A DNA stretch of 64,000 nucleotides from Staphylococcus kloosii (GCF_003019255.1 NZ_CP027846.1:496001-560000), one strand, 5' to 3'. Counted from the stretch's first letter, positions 1 to 9,526 are shown. Notes: generated from the letters alone by a model not told the origin. Numbers and translations: made by a program.

Positions 1-1
1 A

Positions 2-481
2 CAAGGTTTAGATATTCCTTACATTTATTTAACTGCAAAGACGACTGAAAGCGAGACAATATATGGCTTAATGCTTGGCGCAGATGATTACGTTAAAAAA
101 CCATTCAGCCCAAGAGAATTGGTCATACGTGCTAAAAATATTTTAGCTAGAGCATCACAAAAACCCACGCACAAAGATATAATTGAATGTGGTAGTTTAA
201 TACTCAATAATTTAACTAAGACAGCAGAAATTAACGGACAAGAATTAGGATTCAGAATAAAAGAATTTGAATTGCTATGGTATTTTGCAACGCATGAAAC
301 AATAGCTATTTCCAAGTCAGAATTGTTAGAGAAAGTATGGGGCTATGCGTATTACGAAGACATGAACACATTAAATGTACATATACACCGCATTAGAGAA
401 AAATTAGAAGCCTGTCAGTATGATGAATATACAATAGCTACGGTGTGGGGACTTGGTTATAAGTTCCAAAGGAGTGTTTAA
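2..481 (+). CDS. saeR: SaeR response regulator, 5'-truncated by window edge
   Basis: Only the last 159 residues lie in the window; the reading frame is open from base 2. The visible part holds the end of a receiver domain, with the switch Thr in YLTAK and the conserved Lys in DDYVKKPFSP, followed by an OmpR/PhoB winged-helix DNA-binding domain ending in TVWGLGYKFQRS. Stretches such as LLWYFATHE, SKSELLEKVWGY and NVHIHRIREKLE closely match remembered S. aureus SaeR. The stop is one base before the saeS start, so the pair is translated as one operon. SaeR activates exoprotein genes in S. aureus; the regulon in this species is unknown. Any saePQ would lie upstream, outside the window. Confidence 0.93.
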   Translation, partial: QGLDIPYIYLTAKTTESETIYGLMLGADDYVKKPFSPRELVIRAKNILARASQKPTHKDIIECGSLILNNLTKTAEINGQELGFRIKEFELLWYFATHETIAISKSELLEKVWGYAYYEDMNTLNVHIHRIREKLEACQYDEYTIATVWGLGYKFQRSV

Positions 482-482
482 T

Positions 483-1520
483 ATGTCCATTCGTAAACAA
501 TTATTTTATGCATTTATAGTTTCAATACTCATTACGACACTTTTTGTTTGCGTGCTATATAAATTAATGTGGTTTAACGCGCATCAAACGATTATGTTAA
601 CATTAGGGTCCTTTATTTCTAGTATGATTACGATGATTATAGCAATATTTTTATTAGCGCCAACGATTCAAAAAATAGAACAATTAAACATCCAAACACA
701 ACAAATCGCACAAGGTAATTTTAATATTGAAAGTTTACCAATAACATCTCCCAAAGAATTAAAAGAATTAAATATTTCATTTACTATGATGATAGCTAAA
801 ATTCAAGCACAAATGGCTGATATTCAATTAGAACAAGATGAAAAAATAGCGATGATTCAAAACTTAGCACATGATTTAAAAACCCCCTTAGCAAGTATTA
901 AATCTTATTCAGAAGGGCTTAAAGATGGCATTATTCATGACACCGAAGATATAGCAGCGGCTTATCGCATTTTAATAACTCAAACAGACCGTTTGTCACA
1001 AATGTTTGATGATTTAACAGACTTAATAGCTGTAAATCGTACCGAACAACTACAAGCAACGATTAATATGGATCAATTGTTAATTCCAGTATTAGAAAGT
1101 TATCAGCAACAATTAACGACAGAACATAGAGATGTACAATTAAATATAGATCACACCATCCCTCCATTTCAACAAGACAAAGTAGCACTCGAAAGAATCA
1201 TTACCAATTTTATCGACAACGCATTGAAATTCTCAGCTAAAGGCACACCGATTAAGATAGACGTTAACAACCCCTCTAACAATCAACTAGCAATATCGGT
1301 GACTGATAAAGGCATAGGTATTAAAGAATCACAATTGCCACATATTTTTAAACGCACGTATCGCGTAGAAGCATCCCGCAACAAATCGACGGGCGGCACA
1401 GGTTTAGGTCTGTATATTGCACAGACTTTAGCCGAGCGTATCGGTGGCGATATTAAGGTTAATAGCGTTTTTAGTAAAGGTACTACGATAACACTCACTT
1501 TTCCAATACAATCATCTTAA
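483..1520 (+). CDS. saeS: SaeS sensor histidine kinase
   Basis: A 345-residue membrane kinase, close to the roughly 350 residues of S. aureus SaeS. Two membrane segments (about 8-28 and 40-60) are separated by only a very short outer loop, as in SaeS. A HAMP-like linker follows, then the H-box NLAHDLKTPLAS with phospho-acceptor His130, the N-box NFIDNALKFS, and ATP-lid motifs DKGIGI and GTGLGLYIA. The start is the ATG one base after the saeR stop. Upstream in-frame codons lie inside saeR and are not needed. It is expected to phosphorylate SaeR. Orthology rests on segments such as YSEGLKDGII that are near-identical to S. aureus SaeS. Confidence 0.93.
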   Translation: MSIRKQLFYAFIVSILITTLFVCVLYKLMWFNAHQTIMLTLGSFISSMITMIIAIFLLAPTIQKIEQLNIQTQQIAQGNFNIESLPITSPKELKELNISFTMMIAKIQAQMADIQLEQDEKIAMIQNLAHDLKTPLASIKSYSEGLKDGIIHDTEDIAAAYRILITQTDRLSQMFDDLTDLIAVNRTEQLQATINMDQLLIPVLESYQQQLTTEHRDVQLNIDHTIPPFQQDKVALERIITNFIDNALKFSAKGTPIKIDVNNPSNNQLAISVTDKGIGIKESQLPHIFKRTYRVEASRNKSTGGTGLGLYIAQTLAERIGGDIKVNSVFSKGTTITLTFPIQSS

Positions 1521-1690
1521 AGGGAGAGAGACAAAAATCTTATTTTTATAAGAAGATTTTGTAGTCCCACCCCGGCAAGGATGACTAGAGTTGAAAGACG
1601 CTTGATATAAGCGTATTTTCAATTCAGTCATCTACTGCCAATATGAAAAAAATGAGCCTGAAGACACGATAATGTCTAAGGCTCTTTTTA
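1521..1690 (+). repeat. Three-hairpin dispersed repeat, copy A
   Basis: It begins directly after the saeS stop. Module 1 (1521-1569) is a GGGA...TCCC hairpin with AAATCTT/AAGAAGATTTT arms. Module 2 (1573-1639) is a long imperfect hairpin containing ATGACTAGAGTTGAAA and its near-complement ending AGTCATCTACTGCC. Module 3 (1654-1690) is a GAGCC...GGCTC hairpin followed by T residues. The same three modules recur at 55288-55446 (same strand) and, inverted, at 13862-14008 and 12040-12190. Function is not established; module 3 looks like a terminator. Confidence 0.8.
1654..1690 (+). terminator. Terminator after saeRS
   Basis: The stem GAGCCTGAAGACA pairs with TGTCTAAGGCTC across a 6-nt loop and is followed by TTTTT. 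It is module 3 of the repeat above and would end saeRS transcription. Confidence 0.75.
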
Positions 1691-1763
1691 ATTAATAAAA
1701 AAGTGCATATTAAATAGTTAACAGGGGTAAACTATAGCAATAAGTAACTTTTCTTGAATTATA

Positions 1764-1777
1764 TGTAAGCGATTACA
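1764..1777 (+). promoter_or_regulatory. Candidate CcpA-binding cre site
   Basis: TGTAAGCGATTACA fits the catabolite-responsive element pattern (TGWAANCGNTNWCA) at every constrained position. It sits between a plausible -35 (TTGAAT, 1754-1759) and -10 (about 1777-1783) of the dienoyl-CoA reductase promoter, so CcpA binding would repress it. Prediction from sequence only. Confidence 0.7.
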
Positions 1778-1822
1778 TATAGTTGGTATAAATACATAAA
1801 ACAATGAGTTAGGAGCATGATT

Positions 1823-2587
1823 ATGAAGGATAAAGTAATTATTGTAACTGGTGGCAGTAGCGGTATGGGGAAAGCAATGGCTAAACGATTTGTTGAAGAA
1901 GGCGCCAATGTCGTTATAACTGGACGTACGCCTGAGAAATTAGAAGCAACCAAGCAAGAAATAGAACAACGTGAAGGGCAAGTACTGTGTGTAGCAATGG
2001 ATGTTCGAGATCCTGAAAAGGTACAACAGACAGTCGATGAAACACTAGAGCAATTTGGTAAAATTGATGGTTTGGTAAATAATGCAGCAGGTAATTTTAT
2101 TTGTCCGGCTGAAGATTTATCGCTAAACGGTTGGAATTCTGTTATTAATATCGTATTAAACGGTACTTGGTATTGTACGCAAGCTGTTGGTAAGCATTGG
2201 ATTGAGCAAGGGCACAAGGGTGTTATCGTTAATATCGTTGCGCCTTATTCATGGACTTCAGGTCCTGGCGTTATCCATTCAGCAAGCGCTAAAGCGGGTG
2301 TGCTATCAATGACACGTACAATCGCTATAGAATGGGGCTCTAAATATGGAATACGTGCTAATGCGATTGCTCCGGGTCCCATAGACAATACTGGAGGCGC
2401 TCAACGCTTGACGCTATCAGAAGATGCACGTCAACAAACGTTAGATAGCGTGCCATTAAACCGCATGGGTCAACCAGAAGAAATTGCTGGTCTAGCACGC
2501 TTTTTATTCTCAGATGAAGCGAGCTACATCAATGGCGATTGCATCACGATGGACGGTGGCCAATGGCTAAATCGTAATCCGTTTTAA
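1823..2587 (+). CDS. 2,4-dienoyl-CoA reductase-type SDR
   Basis: A 254-residue short-chain dehydrogenase resembling B. subtilis YkuF, predicted to use NADPH to reduce 2,4-dienoyl-CoA during unsaturated fatty-acid oxidation. It has the Rossmann motif TGGSSGMG and the NNAAGNF signature typical of dienoyl-CoA reductases. It carries SASAKAG in place of the usual YxxxK; this subfamily uses a Ser-Lys pair at that position. The start at 1823 is preferred over the ATG at 1817 because AGGAG (1811-1815) is one base from the earlier codon. A cre site upstream and the fad operon elsewhere in the window fit a role in lipid catabolism. Confidence 0.85.
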   Translation: MKDKVIIVTGGSSGMGKAMAKRFVEEGANVVITGRTPEKLEATKQEIEQREGQVLCVAMDVRDPEKVQQTVDETLEQFGKIDGLVNNAAGNFICPAEDLSLNGWNSVINIVLNGTWYCTQAVGKHWIEQGHKGVIVNIVAPYSWTSGPGVIHSASAKAGVLSMTRTIAIEWGSKYGIRANAIAPGPIDNTGGAQRLTLSEDARQQTLDSVPLNRMGQPEEIAGLARFLFSDEASYINGDCITMDGGQWLNRNPF

Positions 2588-2601
2588 AGTAAAGGGAATA
2601 A

Positions 2602-2640
2602 AAAAATCACGTCCACCTTATTAAGATGGGCGTGATTTTT
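2602..2640. terminator. Bidirectional terminator
   Basis: AAAATCACG and CGTGATTTT flank a shorter wobble-containing stem, with A and T runs on both sides. It separates the convergent reductase gene and trhO. Confidence 0.85.
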
Positions 2641-2647
2641 AGTTATA

Positions 2648-3601
2648 TTATTGATTTACTAAATCTTTGAAGTTTTCTAAGCGTTTTGCTTTTTCTTCTT
2701 CGCTGATATCGTGTTTTTGAACGTAACGGTTTCTTTCATGTGCTGCACATTCGTGTGAACATGCACCTAAATAACGCTCTTCGTTTTCTTCAGAAACTAA
2801 GATCTGACGGTTACATTCAGGGTTGCTACAGTTGATATAACGTTCACATGGTGTACCATCGAACCATTCTTTACCAACAACTGTTTTGTCTACTTGGTTA
2901 ATTTCTACGCTAATACGTTCATCGAATACGTACATTTTACCGTCCCAAAATTCGCCTTTTGTTTCAGGGTCTTTACCGTAAGTTGCAATACCATCTTTAA
3001 GTTGGCTTACATCTTCGAAACCTTCTTTTAATAACCAGCCAGAGAATTTTTCACAACGGATACCACCAGTACAATAAGTGACAATTTTCTTATCCATAAA
3101 TTGTTCTTTGTTTTCTTTTATCCAGTCGGGTAAGTCTCTGAATCTAGTGATGTTAGGACGGATAGCCCCTCTGAAATGACCTAAATCATATTCATAGTCA
3201 TTACGTGCATCAATAACGACCGTATCGTCTGATTGTAATGCATCTCTAAATTCAGTAGGTGATAAATATTTACCTGTTAATTCTTTAGGATTAACGTCGT
3301 CTTCAAGATCTAAAGCGACAATTTCATTTCTTGGACGTACGTGCATTTTTTTGAATGCATGACCTTCAGCTTCGTCGATTTTGAAGACGATATCACTGAA
3401 TCTAGTGTCAGCTCTCATGTGAGCGATATAATTATCAGTTACTTCTTTAGGCCCAGACACTGTACCATTAATACCTTCAGAAGATACTAAAATACGACCT
3501 TTTAAGTCGTTGTCCTTACAAAATTGTAAATGCTCAGCTGCAAAAGTTTCGGGGTCATCAATCGTTACGTATTTATAAAATAACAATACTCTATAATCCA
3601 T
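2648..3601 (-). CDS. trhO: tRNA uridine(34) hydroxylase TrhO (rhodanese family)
   Basis: A 317-residue cytoplasmic enzyme of the YbfQ/TrhO family, which hydroxylates U34 of certain tRNAs as the first step toward 5-methoxyuridine-type wobble modifications. An N-terminal ferredoxin-like domain (about 1-100) is followed by a rhodanese domain (about 113-215) with the active-site loop YCTGGIRC, catalytic Cys177 and a second Cys183. A cysteine-rich C-terminal segment (CSNPECN, CSHEC, about 258-285) resembles a zinc-binding tail. The start ATG is preceded by GAGG-type sequence on the minus strand. Length and motif order are normal for the family. Confidence 0.93.
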   Translation of the reverse strand: MDYRVLLFYKYVTIDDPETFAAEHLQFCKDNDLKGRILVSSEGINGTVSGPKEVTDNYIAHMRADTRFSDIVFKIDEAEGHAFKKMHVRPRNEIVALDLEDDVNPKELTGKYLSPTEFRDALQSDDTVVIDARNDYEYDLGHFRGAIRPNITRFRDLPDWIKENKEQFMDKKIVTYCTGGIRCEKFSGWLLKEGFEDVSQLKDGIATYGKDPETKGEFWDGKMYVFDERISVEINQVDKTVVGKEWFDGTPCERYINCSNPECNRQILVSEENEERYLGACSHECAAHERNRYVQKHDISEEEKAKRLENFKDLVNQ

Positions 3602-4110
3602 TATACTAACTCCTCTTAATTTTTAATGTTGTCTTTAATCATTTATATAAAGTGCCTGTGTGGTTGAATGATATAAGTACTAATGATTTATACCTTGCAC
3701 CCTTGAGGTATTTTTATTTATGAAGGGGCAAAGAAATTCCATACTATATTTTAACAAAAAAGCGATAATATTCAATGTATTAATATAATTAAGTTTACTC
3801 TTTTTCCGTAATTTAAGAAATAGGGTAGGGGGAAATAGTTACGAAACTTTGGTGAACAATGATTGGGAAGATGTGTAATTATAAACTCAAATATAATAAA
3901 TTTCAATTTTAACATAGGGGTTAGTCTGCCGTTTGTCTGAAGTTACAGTGCGGGTTGTATAAAAAGTAAAGTAACTTAACCAGGGCGTTAATATAATTTT
4001 ATGTGTTTTGTGTAATATTTTAATTTTAAAATAAACTTGCTTTATATGTAACATTTTGGTAATATTGTAATCGAATCGTAACACGATTCAAAAAGAAGGG
4101 GTTGAGTGTC
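3602..4110. other. Intergenic region, no gene seen
   Basis: An AT-rich spacer between the divergent trhO and isaB-like genes, expected to hold both promoters. Only very short unconvincing reading frames are present. A 6-bp hairpin (GAATCG-TAACA-CGATTC, 4073-4089) ends just before the ribosome-binding site of the isaB-like gene; its significance is unknown. Confidence 0.5.
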
Positions 4111-4614
4111 ATGAATAAACTTGTAAAATTAGTATTATCTAGCACAATTGTTTTAGGCACTGCAATGGGCGCAAATGTAGTACAAGATAATGAGACTAGC
4201 ACTGAAGCACATGCGGCAACCAAACCTTGGTATAACTACACAGGGTATACAGCATCACAAGGTAGTTTTGTCTTAGATCAGAATTTCATTAACGCTGTTA
4301 AATATAATAACTTCACAATTAATGGTTATACTATGGATGGCAAAGTTAGTGAAAAGGGTTCTAAATTTGTTTATCCATATGACCAAAAAATTGCAAAGAC
4401 AAGTAAAAATACAGGTTCTGTTGTATATTTAAAATTAGGAAAGAGTGTTACGAGCAAACAAATTATTGATAAATATGGAAAACCAGAAATAGATAATGTG
4501 ACTGAAAAAACTGGGGATTATCGTTATCACATTGGTTATTCTTCAATTGATTTTTATGTAAAAGATGGTTATGCATATAAAGCGATGTTAGATACACATT
4601 ATAATAAGAATTAA
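4111..4614 (+). CDS. isaB: IsaB-family secreted antigen
   Basis: A 167-residue exported protein. A signal peptide (about 1-35) ends near EAHAA. The mature part opens with the aromatic motif YNYTGYTASQGSF, then DQNFINAVKYNNFTINGY, which matches the remembered S. aureus IsaB pattern YTYNGY...DKNFINAIKYDN. IsaB is a secreted or surface nucleic-acid-binding immunodominant antigen. The ATG at 4111 is chosen because GAAGGGG (4095-4101) lies nine bases upstream; a TTG at 4102 is too close. The C-terminal half of the methionine-repeat protein at 12980 is a paralogue of this domain. Exact orthology to isaB is less certain than family membership. Confidence 0.78.
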   Translation: MNKLVKLVLSSTIVLGTAMGANVVQDNETSTEAHAATKPWYNYTGYTASQGSFVLDQNFINAVKYNNFTINGYTMDGKVSEKGSKFVYPYDQKIAKTSKNTGSVVYLKLGKSVTSKQIIDKYGKPEIDNVTEKTGDYRYHIGYSSIDFYVKDGYAYKAMLDTHYNKN

Positions 4615-4666
4615 TTAAGTTTGAAATTGTAAAAAATAATTTAGAAAATCCTTATAAATATTAAAA

Positions 4667-4707
4667 AATCAGACCTCCTGTCTTCTAAGTAGGAGGTCTG
4701 ATTATTT
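4667..4707. terminator. Bidirectional terminator
   Basis: A perfect 13-bp stem, AATCAGACCTCCT paired with AGGAGGTCTGATT, with A/T tracts on both sides. It separates the isaB-like gene from the convergent amidohydrolase gene. Confidence 0.9.
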
Positions 4708-5930
4708 TAGCGAATGTCTTTGACGACTTTACCACCAATGCCAACAACTTTAATATTGTCTGGATGTTTGATTAACCCGATGTCGTCTAATGGATTGTTA
4801 TCTACCATGATGAAGTCGGCTTTTTTGTTGATTTCTACCGTACCTAAGTAGTCTTGGTAGCCGAGGCATTCGGCTGAGGTTTGTGTTGATGCTACGATGG
4901 CTTGCATAGGTGTCATACCATGCTCGACCATTAATTCTAATTCGCGTAAGTTGGTACCGTGTTTAAAGACGCCTGCATCTGTTCCCATAGCAATTTTCAC
5001 GCCGGCTTTTACTGCTTTATTAAAACTTGTCGTATGTGCATCAATTACTTCTTTAGACTTATGAATGGATGTTTCTGACATGCCTAATTCATCGGCAAAT
5101 TCTATAACAGAAACTGGTGCTAATAATGTTGGTACAAGGAACATATTTTTAGCTTTCATGCCTTCAATTGCTTCATCGTCTAAATAAATGCCATGTTCGA
5201 TAGAATGAATGCCTGCTTCGATACAATTTTTTACGCCTTGTAATCCTTGAGCATGGGCCATCACTTTACGGTTATCTCTAAATTGTGCTTCCTGTACCAT
5301 AACTTTGAGTTCTTCAACTGAAAATTGAGCATAGTCTGGGTGGTCAGTAGGACTAGTAACGCCACCAGTTGCATGGACTTTAATTACGTCGGCACCAGCT
5401 TGTAGCATTTGACGTACTTTTTTGCGTACTTCTTCTACACCATCACAAATACCATTAGGTAAACCGGGATAATCTTCTAAAAAGCTAGGCATGACAATAC
5501 CAGATTTAGTCAGTTTATCACCATGTCCACCAGTTATAGTCAAAGCGTTAATGCTTACTTGCATGCGTGGCCCTAAAATCAAACCGTCTTGAACTGCTTC
5601 TTTAATACCTTGATCGGCACCTAATGCGTCACGTACTGTTGTTACACCGCAATCAACGGTACGTTTCAAATGGTCGATTGCTTGATAAAAAGTATATGAA
5701 AAAGGTGTAGCTAATTTTTGTGCTAAAGGTTTCATTTCTTCCATAAGATGCACGTGGCTATCTATCATGCCGGGCAATAAATATTTACCTTGTCCATCAA
5801 TAACTTCATTATCCTCAACATTAAGATTTGCGCCGATTACAGCAAATTCATCATTTTGTATATACACATCTACGTTGCTTTGTACCTCGCGTCCTGTTCC
5901 ATCTATCAAATTAATATTTTTAATTAACAT
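4707..5930 (-). CDS. Metal-dependent amidohydrolase (prolidase/imidazolonepropionase-like)
   Basis: A 407-residue cytoplasmic hydrolase of the amidohydrolase superfamily. All metal-site residues are visible: DSHVH (His59, His61), a candidate carboxylated Lys184 in VIKVHATGG, His226 in HAQG, His246 in SIEHG and Asp318 in GTDAG. Family members cleave cyclic amides or Xaa-Pro-type dipeptides; the substrate here is not evident. GGAGGG precedes the start. It lies 16 bases after the upstream membrane transporter gene on the same strand, so the two probably form an operon for uptake and hydrolysis of one compound. Confidence 0.85.
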   Translation of the reverse strand: MLIKNINLIDGTGREVQSNVDVYIQNDEFAVIGANLNVEDNEVIDGQGKYLLPGMIDSHVHLMEEMKPLAQKLATPFSYTFYQAIDHLKRTVDCGVTTVRDALGADQGIKEAVQDGLILGPRMQVSINALTITGGHGDKLTKSGIVMPSFLEDYPGLPNGICDGVEEVRKKVRQMLQAGADVIKVHATGGVTSPTDHPDYAQFSVEELKVMVQEAQFRDNRKVMAHAQGLQGVKNCIEAGIHSIEHGIYLDDEAIEGMKAKNMFLVPTLLAPVSVIEFADELGMSETSIHKSKEVIDAHTTSFNKAVKAGVKIAMGTDAGVFKHGTNLRELELMVEHGMTPMQAIVASTQTSAECLGYQDYLGTVEINKKADFIMVDNNPLDDIGLIKHPDNIKVVGIGGKVVKDIR

Positions 5931-5946
5931 TGTATCCCTCCATTTG

Positions 5947-7113
5947 TTATTTCATAAAGTTCATCAATATACCTGTTAAAATAACCGAAGCTACGGTTAC
6001 GGAAGTAAAGCCACCGATTAACATTGGACTTAGTAATTCTTTGAACAGTGCTTCGCGTTCTTTTTTATTTTTAGCCATCGTACGACTCACTTCTTCACAT
6101 AACATAAAGTCACCAGGGAAACCGTATAAGGCGGTTAATGCTACTGGTAAAGCTTTACTGTAACGCCAACCAATAAGTTTAGCGGCAATTGCACCACCAA
6201 TTAAAATACCAATCGTACCAATCAACAATATAAGTAAAATTGCTGGCAAGTGATGCCATAAGTCATGTGGTGTTACGTCTCCCATAGAACCGATAACGAT
6301 GAGCATTATCATTACAAGAATAAGTGAAAATGATTTGTTTTTCTCTAACTCAGCTTGTTGAAATAGGCCTAATTTTAAACCGATAACCCCAAAGGCTAAA
6401 CTAATTAGCGAATAGTGAATGTGTGTCACTTCACCTATTAAAAATGCCAAACTTGCTAAGACGAACATAATAAATAAGCGTAATATGTCGTTTTGTAAAA
6501 TAGGAAAACGATCGTGTATTGATTCAGCTTGTTGTTCTTCTTCAATCATCGTAGCTTCTTCAGTTGAATTGTATTCATTTTCTAAATAGTGTTTGCTGTA
6601 ACGTTTCATAATTATTGAACTTAAAGGTAAACCAATCACGCCTTGTAAGCCTTGAACTAAGGCAGGTAAGACGATTAAATAACCTAAATGTAATTCTTTT
6701 AATTTATCGATTGTAATTAACAAGGCTACGATACCCCCTGAAATAGGGCCAACACCTGATGCAGCGATACGGAAATCGTAAACGAGTGATACGATCGTTA
6801 AAATGGCGACAGTAGATCCCATAATCCCAAAAATAGAAATAACGACGGCTTTCCACTGTTTCTTTAATGTTGCGAGAGGCATCATCGTCCCCATATGCAT
6901 AATCGCTGGCGCAATCGCAAGCGCACCTAATGACGGTATAACAGCCGAATCCAAAATGTTCTTAGGAAATACGCCGAACCATTTGAGCAGTAGAAAGCTG
7001 ACCATTGCCGTAAGTAACATCGGTATCCTCGCCTTAGATAAGGTCGAAATAACTTCTCCAAGCGCAATCAACGCAAATAGCGCTGTTGCAGAAATAATAG
7101 GTTCACTCCACAT
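5947..7113 (-). CDS. Polytopic membrane transporter, substrate unknown
   Basis: About 388 residues with roughly ten hydrophobic segments and a hydrophilic loop near the middle (YNSTEEATMIEEEQQAES). I do not recognise the family firmly; the architecture and Gly-rich segments (GPISGGIVALL) resemble secondary ion-coupled carriers. The start at 7113 is chosen because a strong GGGGAGGGGG sits 7-16 bases upstream, whereas an in-frame ATG at 7179 has none. It is the first gene of a probable two-gene operon with the amidohydrolase, suggesting it imports that enzyme's substrate. Confidence 0.72.
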   Translation of the reverse strand: MWSEPIISATALFALIALGEVISTLSKARIPMLLTAMVSFLLLKWFGVFPKNILDSAVIPSLGALAIAPAIMHMGTMMPLATLKKQWKAVVISIFGIMGSTVAILTIVSLVYDFRIAASGVGPISGGIVALLITIDKLKELHLGYLIVLPALVQGLQGVIGLPLSSIIMKRYSKHYLENEYNSTEEATMIEEEQQAESIHDRFPILQNDILRLFIMFVLASLAFLIGEVTHIHYSLISLAFGVIGLKLGLFQQAELEKNKSFSLILVMIMLIVIGSMGDVTPHDLWHHLPAILLILLIGTIGILIGGAIAAKLIGWRYSKALPVALTALYGFPGDFMLCEEVSRTMAKNKKEREALFKELLSPMLIGGFTSVTVASVILTGILMNFMK

Positions 7114-7608
7114 AAAACTTCCCCCTCCCCAAAATGAGTTAGTAAGTATCATAGCACTTATAAAGTAAGTTGTTAACATTAAATTAAGAATTTTCAGAAA
7201 ATATATTTGTGATTTGATAATTAAATTATTATTAGTGAAATTAGAAAATTGATTGACTTAAAGTATTGATGCAAACTTATAAAAATTTTAGTGCAGTAAA
7301 GTGACTTTGTAACCTAATATTTATCATGATTTGTGTATGTTTTTACATATATATAACTGTCATATTATTGTATTTTTTACAATTTTAAGAATTTTTTATT
7401 TTTCTTAAAGTTATGTGTAATCGTCTTGAAATAGCATTATGTAGGTATATTACGAATTTTATATTAATAGGTTAATGATAAAAATTTATTAAATGCCTAT
7501 TGTATTTAATATAGATGATGATAGAATTAAGTTAATGAAAATGATTATCAATGTCACTTTCAACTAGTTTTATTGGATTTTTTTGCGAAAGGTTATAGGT
7601 AAGTCATT
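7114..7608. other. Divergent promoter region
   Basis: A very AT-rich spacer between the transporter gene and sstA. Apart from the Fur box at 7537-7555, no gene or strong hairpin was seen. Confidence 0.6.
7537..7555 (+). promoter_or_regulatory. Fur box upstream of sstA
   Basis: GAAAATGATTATCAATGTC matches 16 of 19 positions of the classical Fur box GATAATGATTATCATTATC. It lies about 50 bases before sstA, indicating iron-dependent repression of the operon, as known for sst in S. aureus. Confidence 0.88.
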
Positions 7609-8580
7609 ATGAAATTCTTCTTCAGTAGTATCTTTCTATTTATAGTTTTACTGTTGTTAACGATTCTTTCTCTGTTTATAGGCGTAAGTAAGGTATCAAT
7701 CACCGATATATTCCACTTAACCAAAGAGCAAACTAATATTATCGTTTCAAGTCGTATACCTAGGACGGTCAGTATTTTAATTTCTGGGAGCACTTTAGCG
7801 CTTGCGGGGTTAATAATGCAGCAAATGATGCAAAATAAATTTGTGAGTCCTACGACGGCAGGTACGATGGAATGGGCCAAATTGGGGATTTTAATATCTA
7901 TGTTATTTTTTCCTCAACAAAACATTCTTATTAAATTGATCTTTGCGGTAGGTTTAAGTCTTTGTGGGACTTTCCTATTTGTGAAATTAGTGCAGTACAT
8001 CCGTTTTACAGACGTTATTTTTATTCCTTTATTAGGTATTATGCTCGGTGGTATTGTTTCTAGTTTTTCAACATTTATAGCGTTGCAAACCAATACAGTT
8101 CAAAGTATTGGCAACTGGTTAAATGGTAATTTTGCGATTATTACTAGTGGTAGATACGAAATCTTATACTTAAGTGTTCCATTATTATTTCTTACATATA
8201 TATTTGCGAATCATTTTACAATTGCGGGGATGGGAAAAGATTTTAGTAGCAACTTAGGCGTTAATTACGAAAAGATAGTCAATATAGGATTGTTTATATC
8301 GGCAATCATTACGGCGATTGTCGTAGTTACTGTTGGGACATTACCGTTCTTAGGGTTAATCGTTCCAAATATTGTGTCAATTTTTAAAGGAGATAACTTA
8401 AAGAATGCATTGCCGCATACGGCTTTATTAGGGGCAATCTTTGTCATGTTCTCCGACATCATTGGTAGAGTTATTGTTTATCCGTATGAAATAAATATCG
8501 GCTTAACTATCGGCGTCTTTGGCACTATTATTTTTATAATCTTGCTGATGAAAGGACGACACAATTATGCAAATGACTGA
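7609..8580 (+). CDS. sstA: Catechol-siderophore ABC permease SstA
   Basis: A 323-residue FecCD-type permease with about nine membrane segments. The family motifs SRIPRTVSILISGSTLALAG near the N-terminus and GTLPFLGLIVPNIV near the C-terminus (ATPase contact) are present. It is first of four genes in the order permease, permease, ATPase, lipoprotein, which is the S. aureus sstABCD arrangement for import of iron-catecholates. Its end overlaps sstB by 14 bases. A Fur box lies upstream. Confidence 0.9.
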   Translation: MKFFFSSIFLFIVLLLLTILSLFIGVSKVSITDIFHLTKEQTNIIVSSRIPRTVSILISGSTLALAGLIMQQMMQNKFVSPTTAGTMEWAKLGILISMLFFPQQNILIKLIFAVGLSLCGTFLFVKLVQYIRFTDVIFIPLLGIMLGGIVSSFSTFIALQTNTVQSIGNWLNGNFAIITSGRYEILYLSVPLLFLTYIFANHFTIAGMGKDFSSNLGVNYEKIVNIGLFISAIITAIVVVTVGTLPFLGLIVPNIVSIFKGDNLKNALPHTALLGAIFVMFSDIIGRVIVYPYEINIGLTIGVFGTIIFIILLMKGRHNYAND

Positions 8581-9526
8581 TAAAACAAAATTACTGTTCC
8601 TAATGATATTAACAGTAATAGTCGGTGGGCTTTACCTTATCGTAGGTATTAACTTTGATATTTTCGAGTACCAATTTTTCAGCCGGTTAAGAAAGTTATG
8701 CTTGATGTTGTTAGTTGGGGGTGCCATTGCATCATCAGTAGTCATTTTCCAAGCGATTACGAATAACCGTTTATTAACACCGTCAATCATAGGCCTGGAC
8801 GCTGTCTATATGTTTGTGAAGGTATTAATTGTCGTTGTGTTTGGGGTGCAATCAGCTTTAGTGACCAATACATATTATAGCTTTGCTATTAGTTTAGTTG
8901 TCATGATTGTATTTTCATTATTCCTCTTCCAAGGCATTTTTAGTATGGCTAACGTTTCAGTCTACTTTATATTACTAATTGGTGTTGTATTAGGGACATT
9001 TTTTAGAAGTTTAACAGGGTTTTTAGAGTTAATCATTAATCCAGAAGATTTTCTTGCCGTACAAAGTTCAATGTTCGCAAACTTCGATGCTTCTAACAGT
9101 AAATTGATGTTGCTAAGTACTTTTATACTCGTTATTTTAGTTTTAATTACCGTATTTTTTATACCGTACTTAGACGTGCTGTTGTTAGGGCGCAGTCATG
9201 CTATTAATTTAGGTATTTCTTATAAAAATTTAACGCGCTTATTGTTAATTCTTGTTGCAATACTTGTATCTGTATCGACTGCATTGGTTGGTCCTATTAC
9301 ATTTCTTGGATTATTAACGGTTAACCTTGCCCGTGAAATGTTAAATACGTTCAAGCACAAATATATTTTACCCGCGACGATATGTATTAGTTGGTTAAGT
9401 TTATTTATTGCACAAGGCGTAGTGGAAAACTTATTTGAAGCAACAACTCAAGTCAGTATTATTATTGATTTAGTAGGTGGTAGCTACTTTATCTATTTAT
9501 TAGTCAAAAGGAGGCATTCAAATTGA
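8567..9526 (+). CDS. sstB: Catechol-siderophore ABC permease SstB
   Basis: A 319-residue second FecCD-type permease, again with about nine membrane segments and the cytoplasmic coupling motif VGPITFLGLLTVNLARE. It presumably pairs with SstA to form the translocation channel. The ATG at 8567 is used (AAAGGA ten bases upstream); an ATG two codons later is an alternative. The stop overlaps the TTG start of sstC, so the operon is translationally coupled. Confidence 0.9.
   Translation: MQMTDKTKLLFLMILTVIVGGLYLIVGINFDIFEYQFFSRLRKLCLMLLVGGAIASSVVIFQAITNNRLLTPSIIGLDAVYMFVKVLIVVVFGVQSALVTNTYYSFAISLVVMIVFSLFLFQGIFSMANVSVYFILLIGVVLGTFFRSLTGFLELIINPEDFLAVQSSMFANFDASNSKLMLLSTFILVILVLITVFFIPYLDVLLLGRSHAINLGISYKNLTRLLLILVAILVSVSTALVGPITFLGLLTVNLAREMLNTFKHKYILPATICISWLSLFIAQGVVENLFEATTQVSIIIDLVGGSYFIYLLVKRRHSN

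Noticed and set aside
3691..3720. Possible hairpin TACCT...AGGTA in the trhO upstream region
   Set aside because: The stem is only 5 bp with a large loop and does not lie at a meaningful position.
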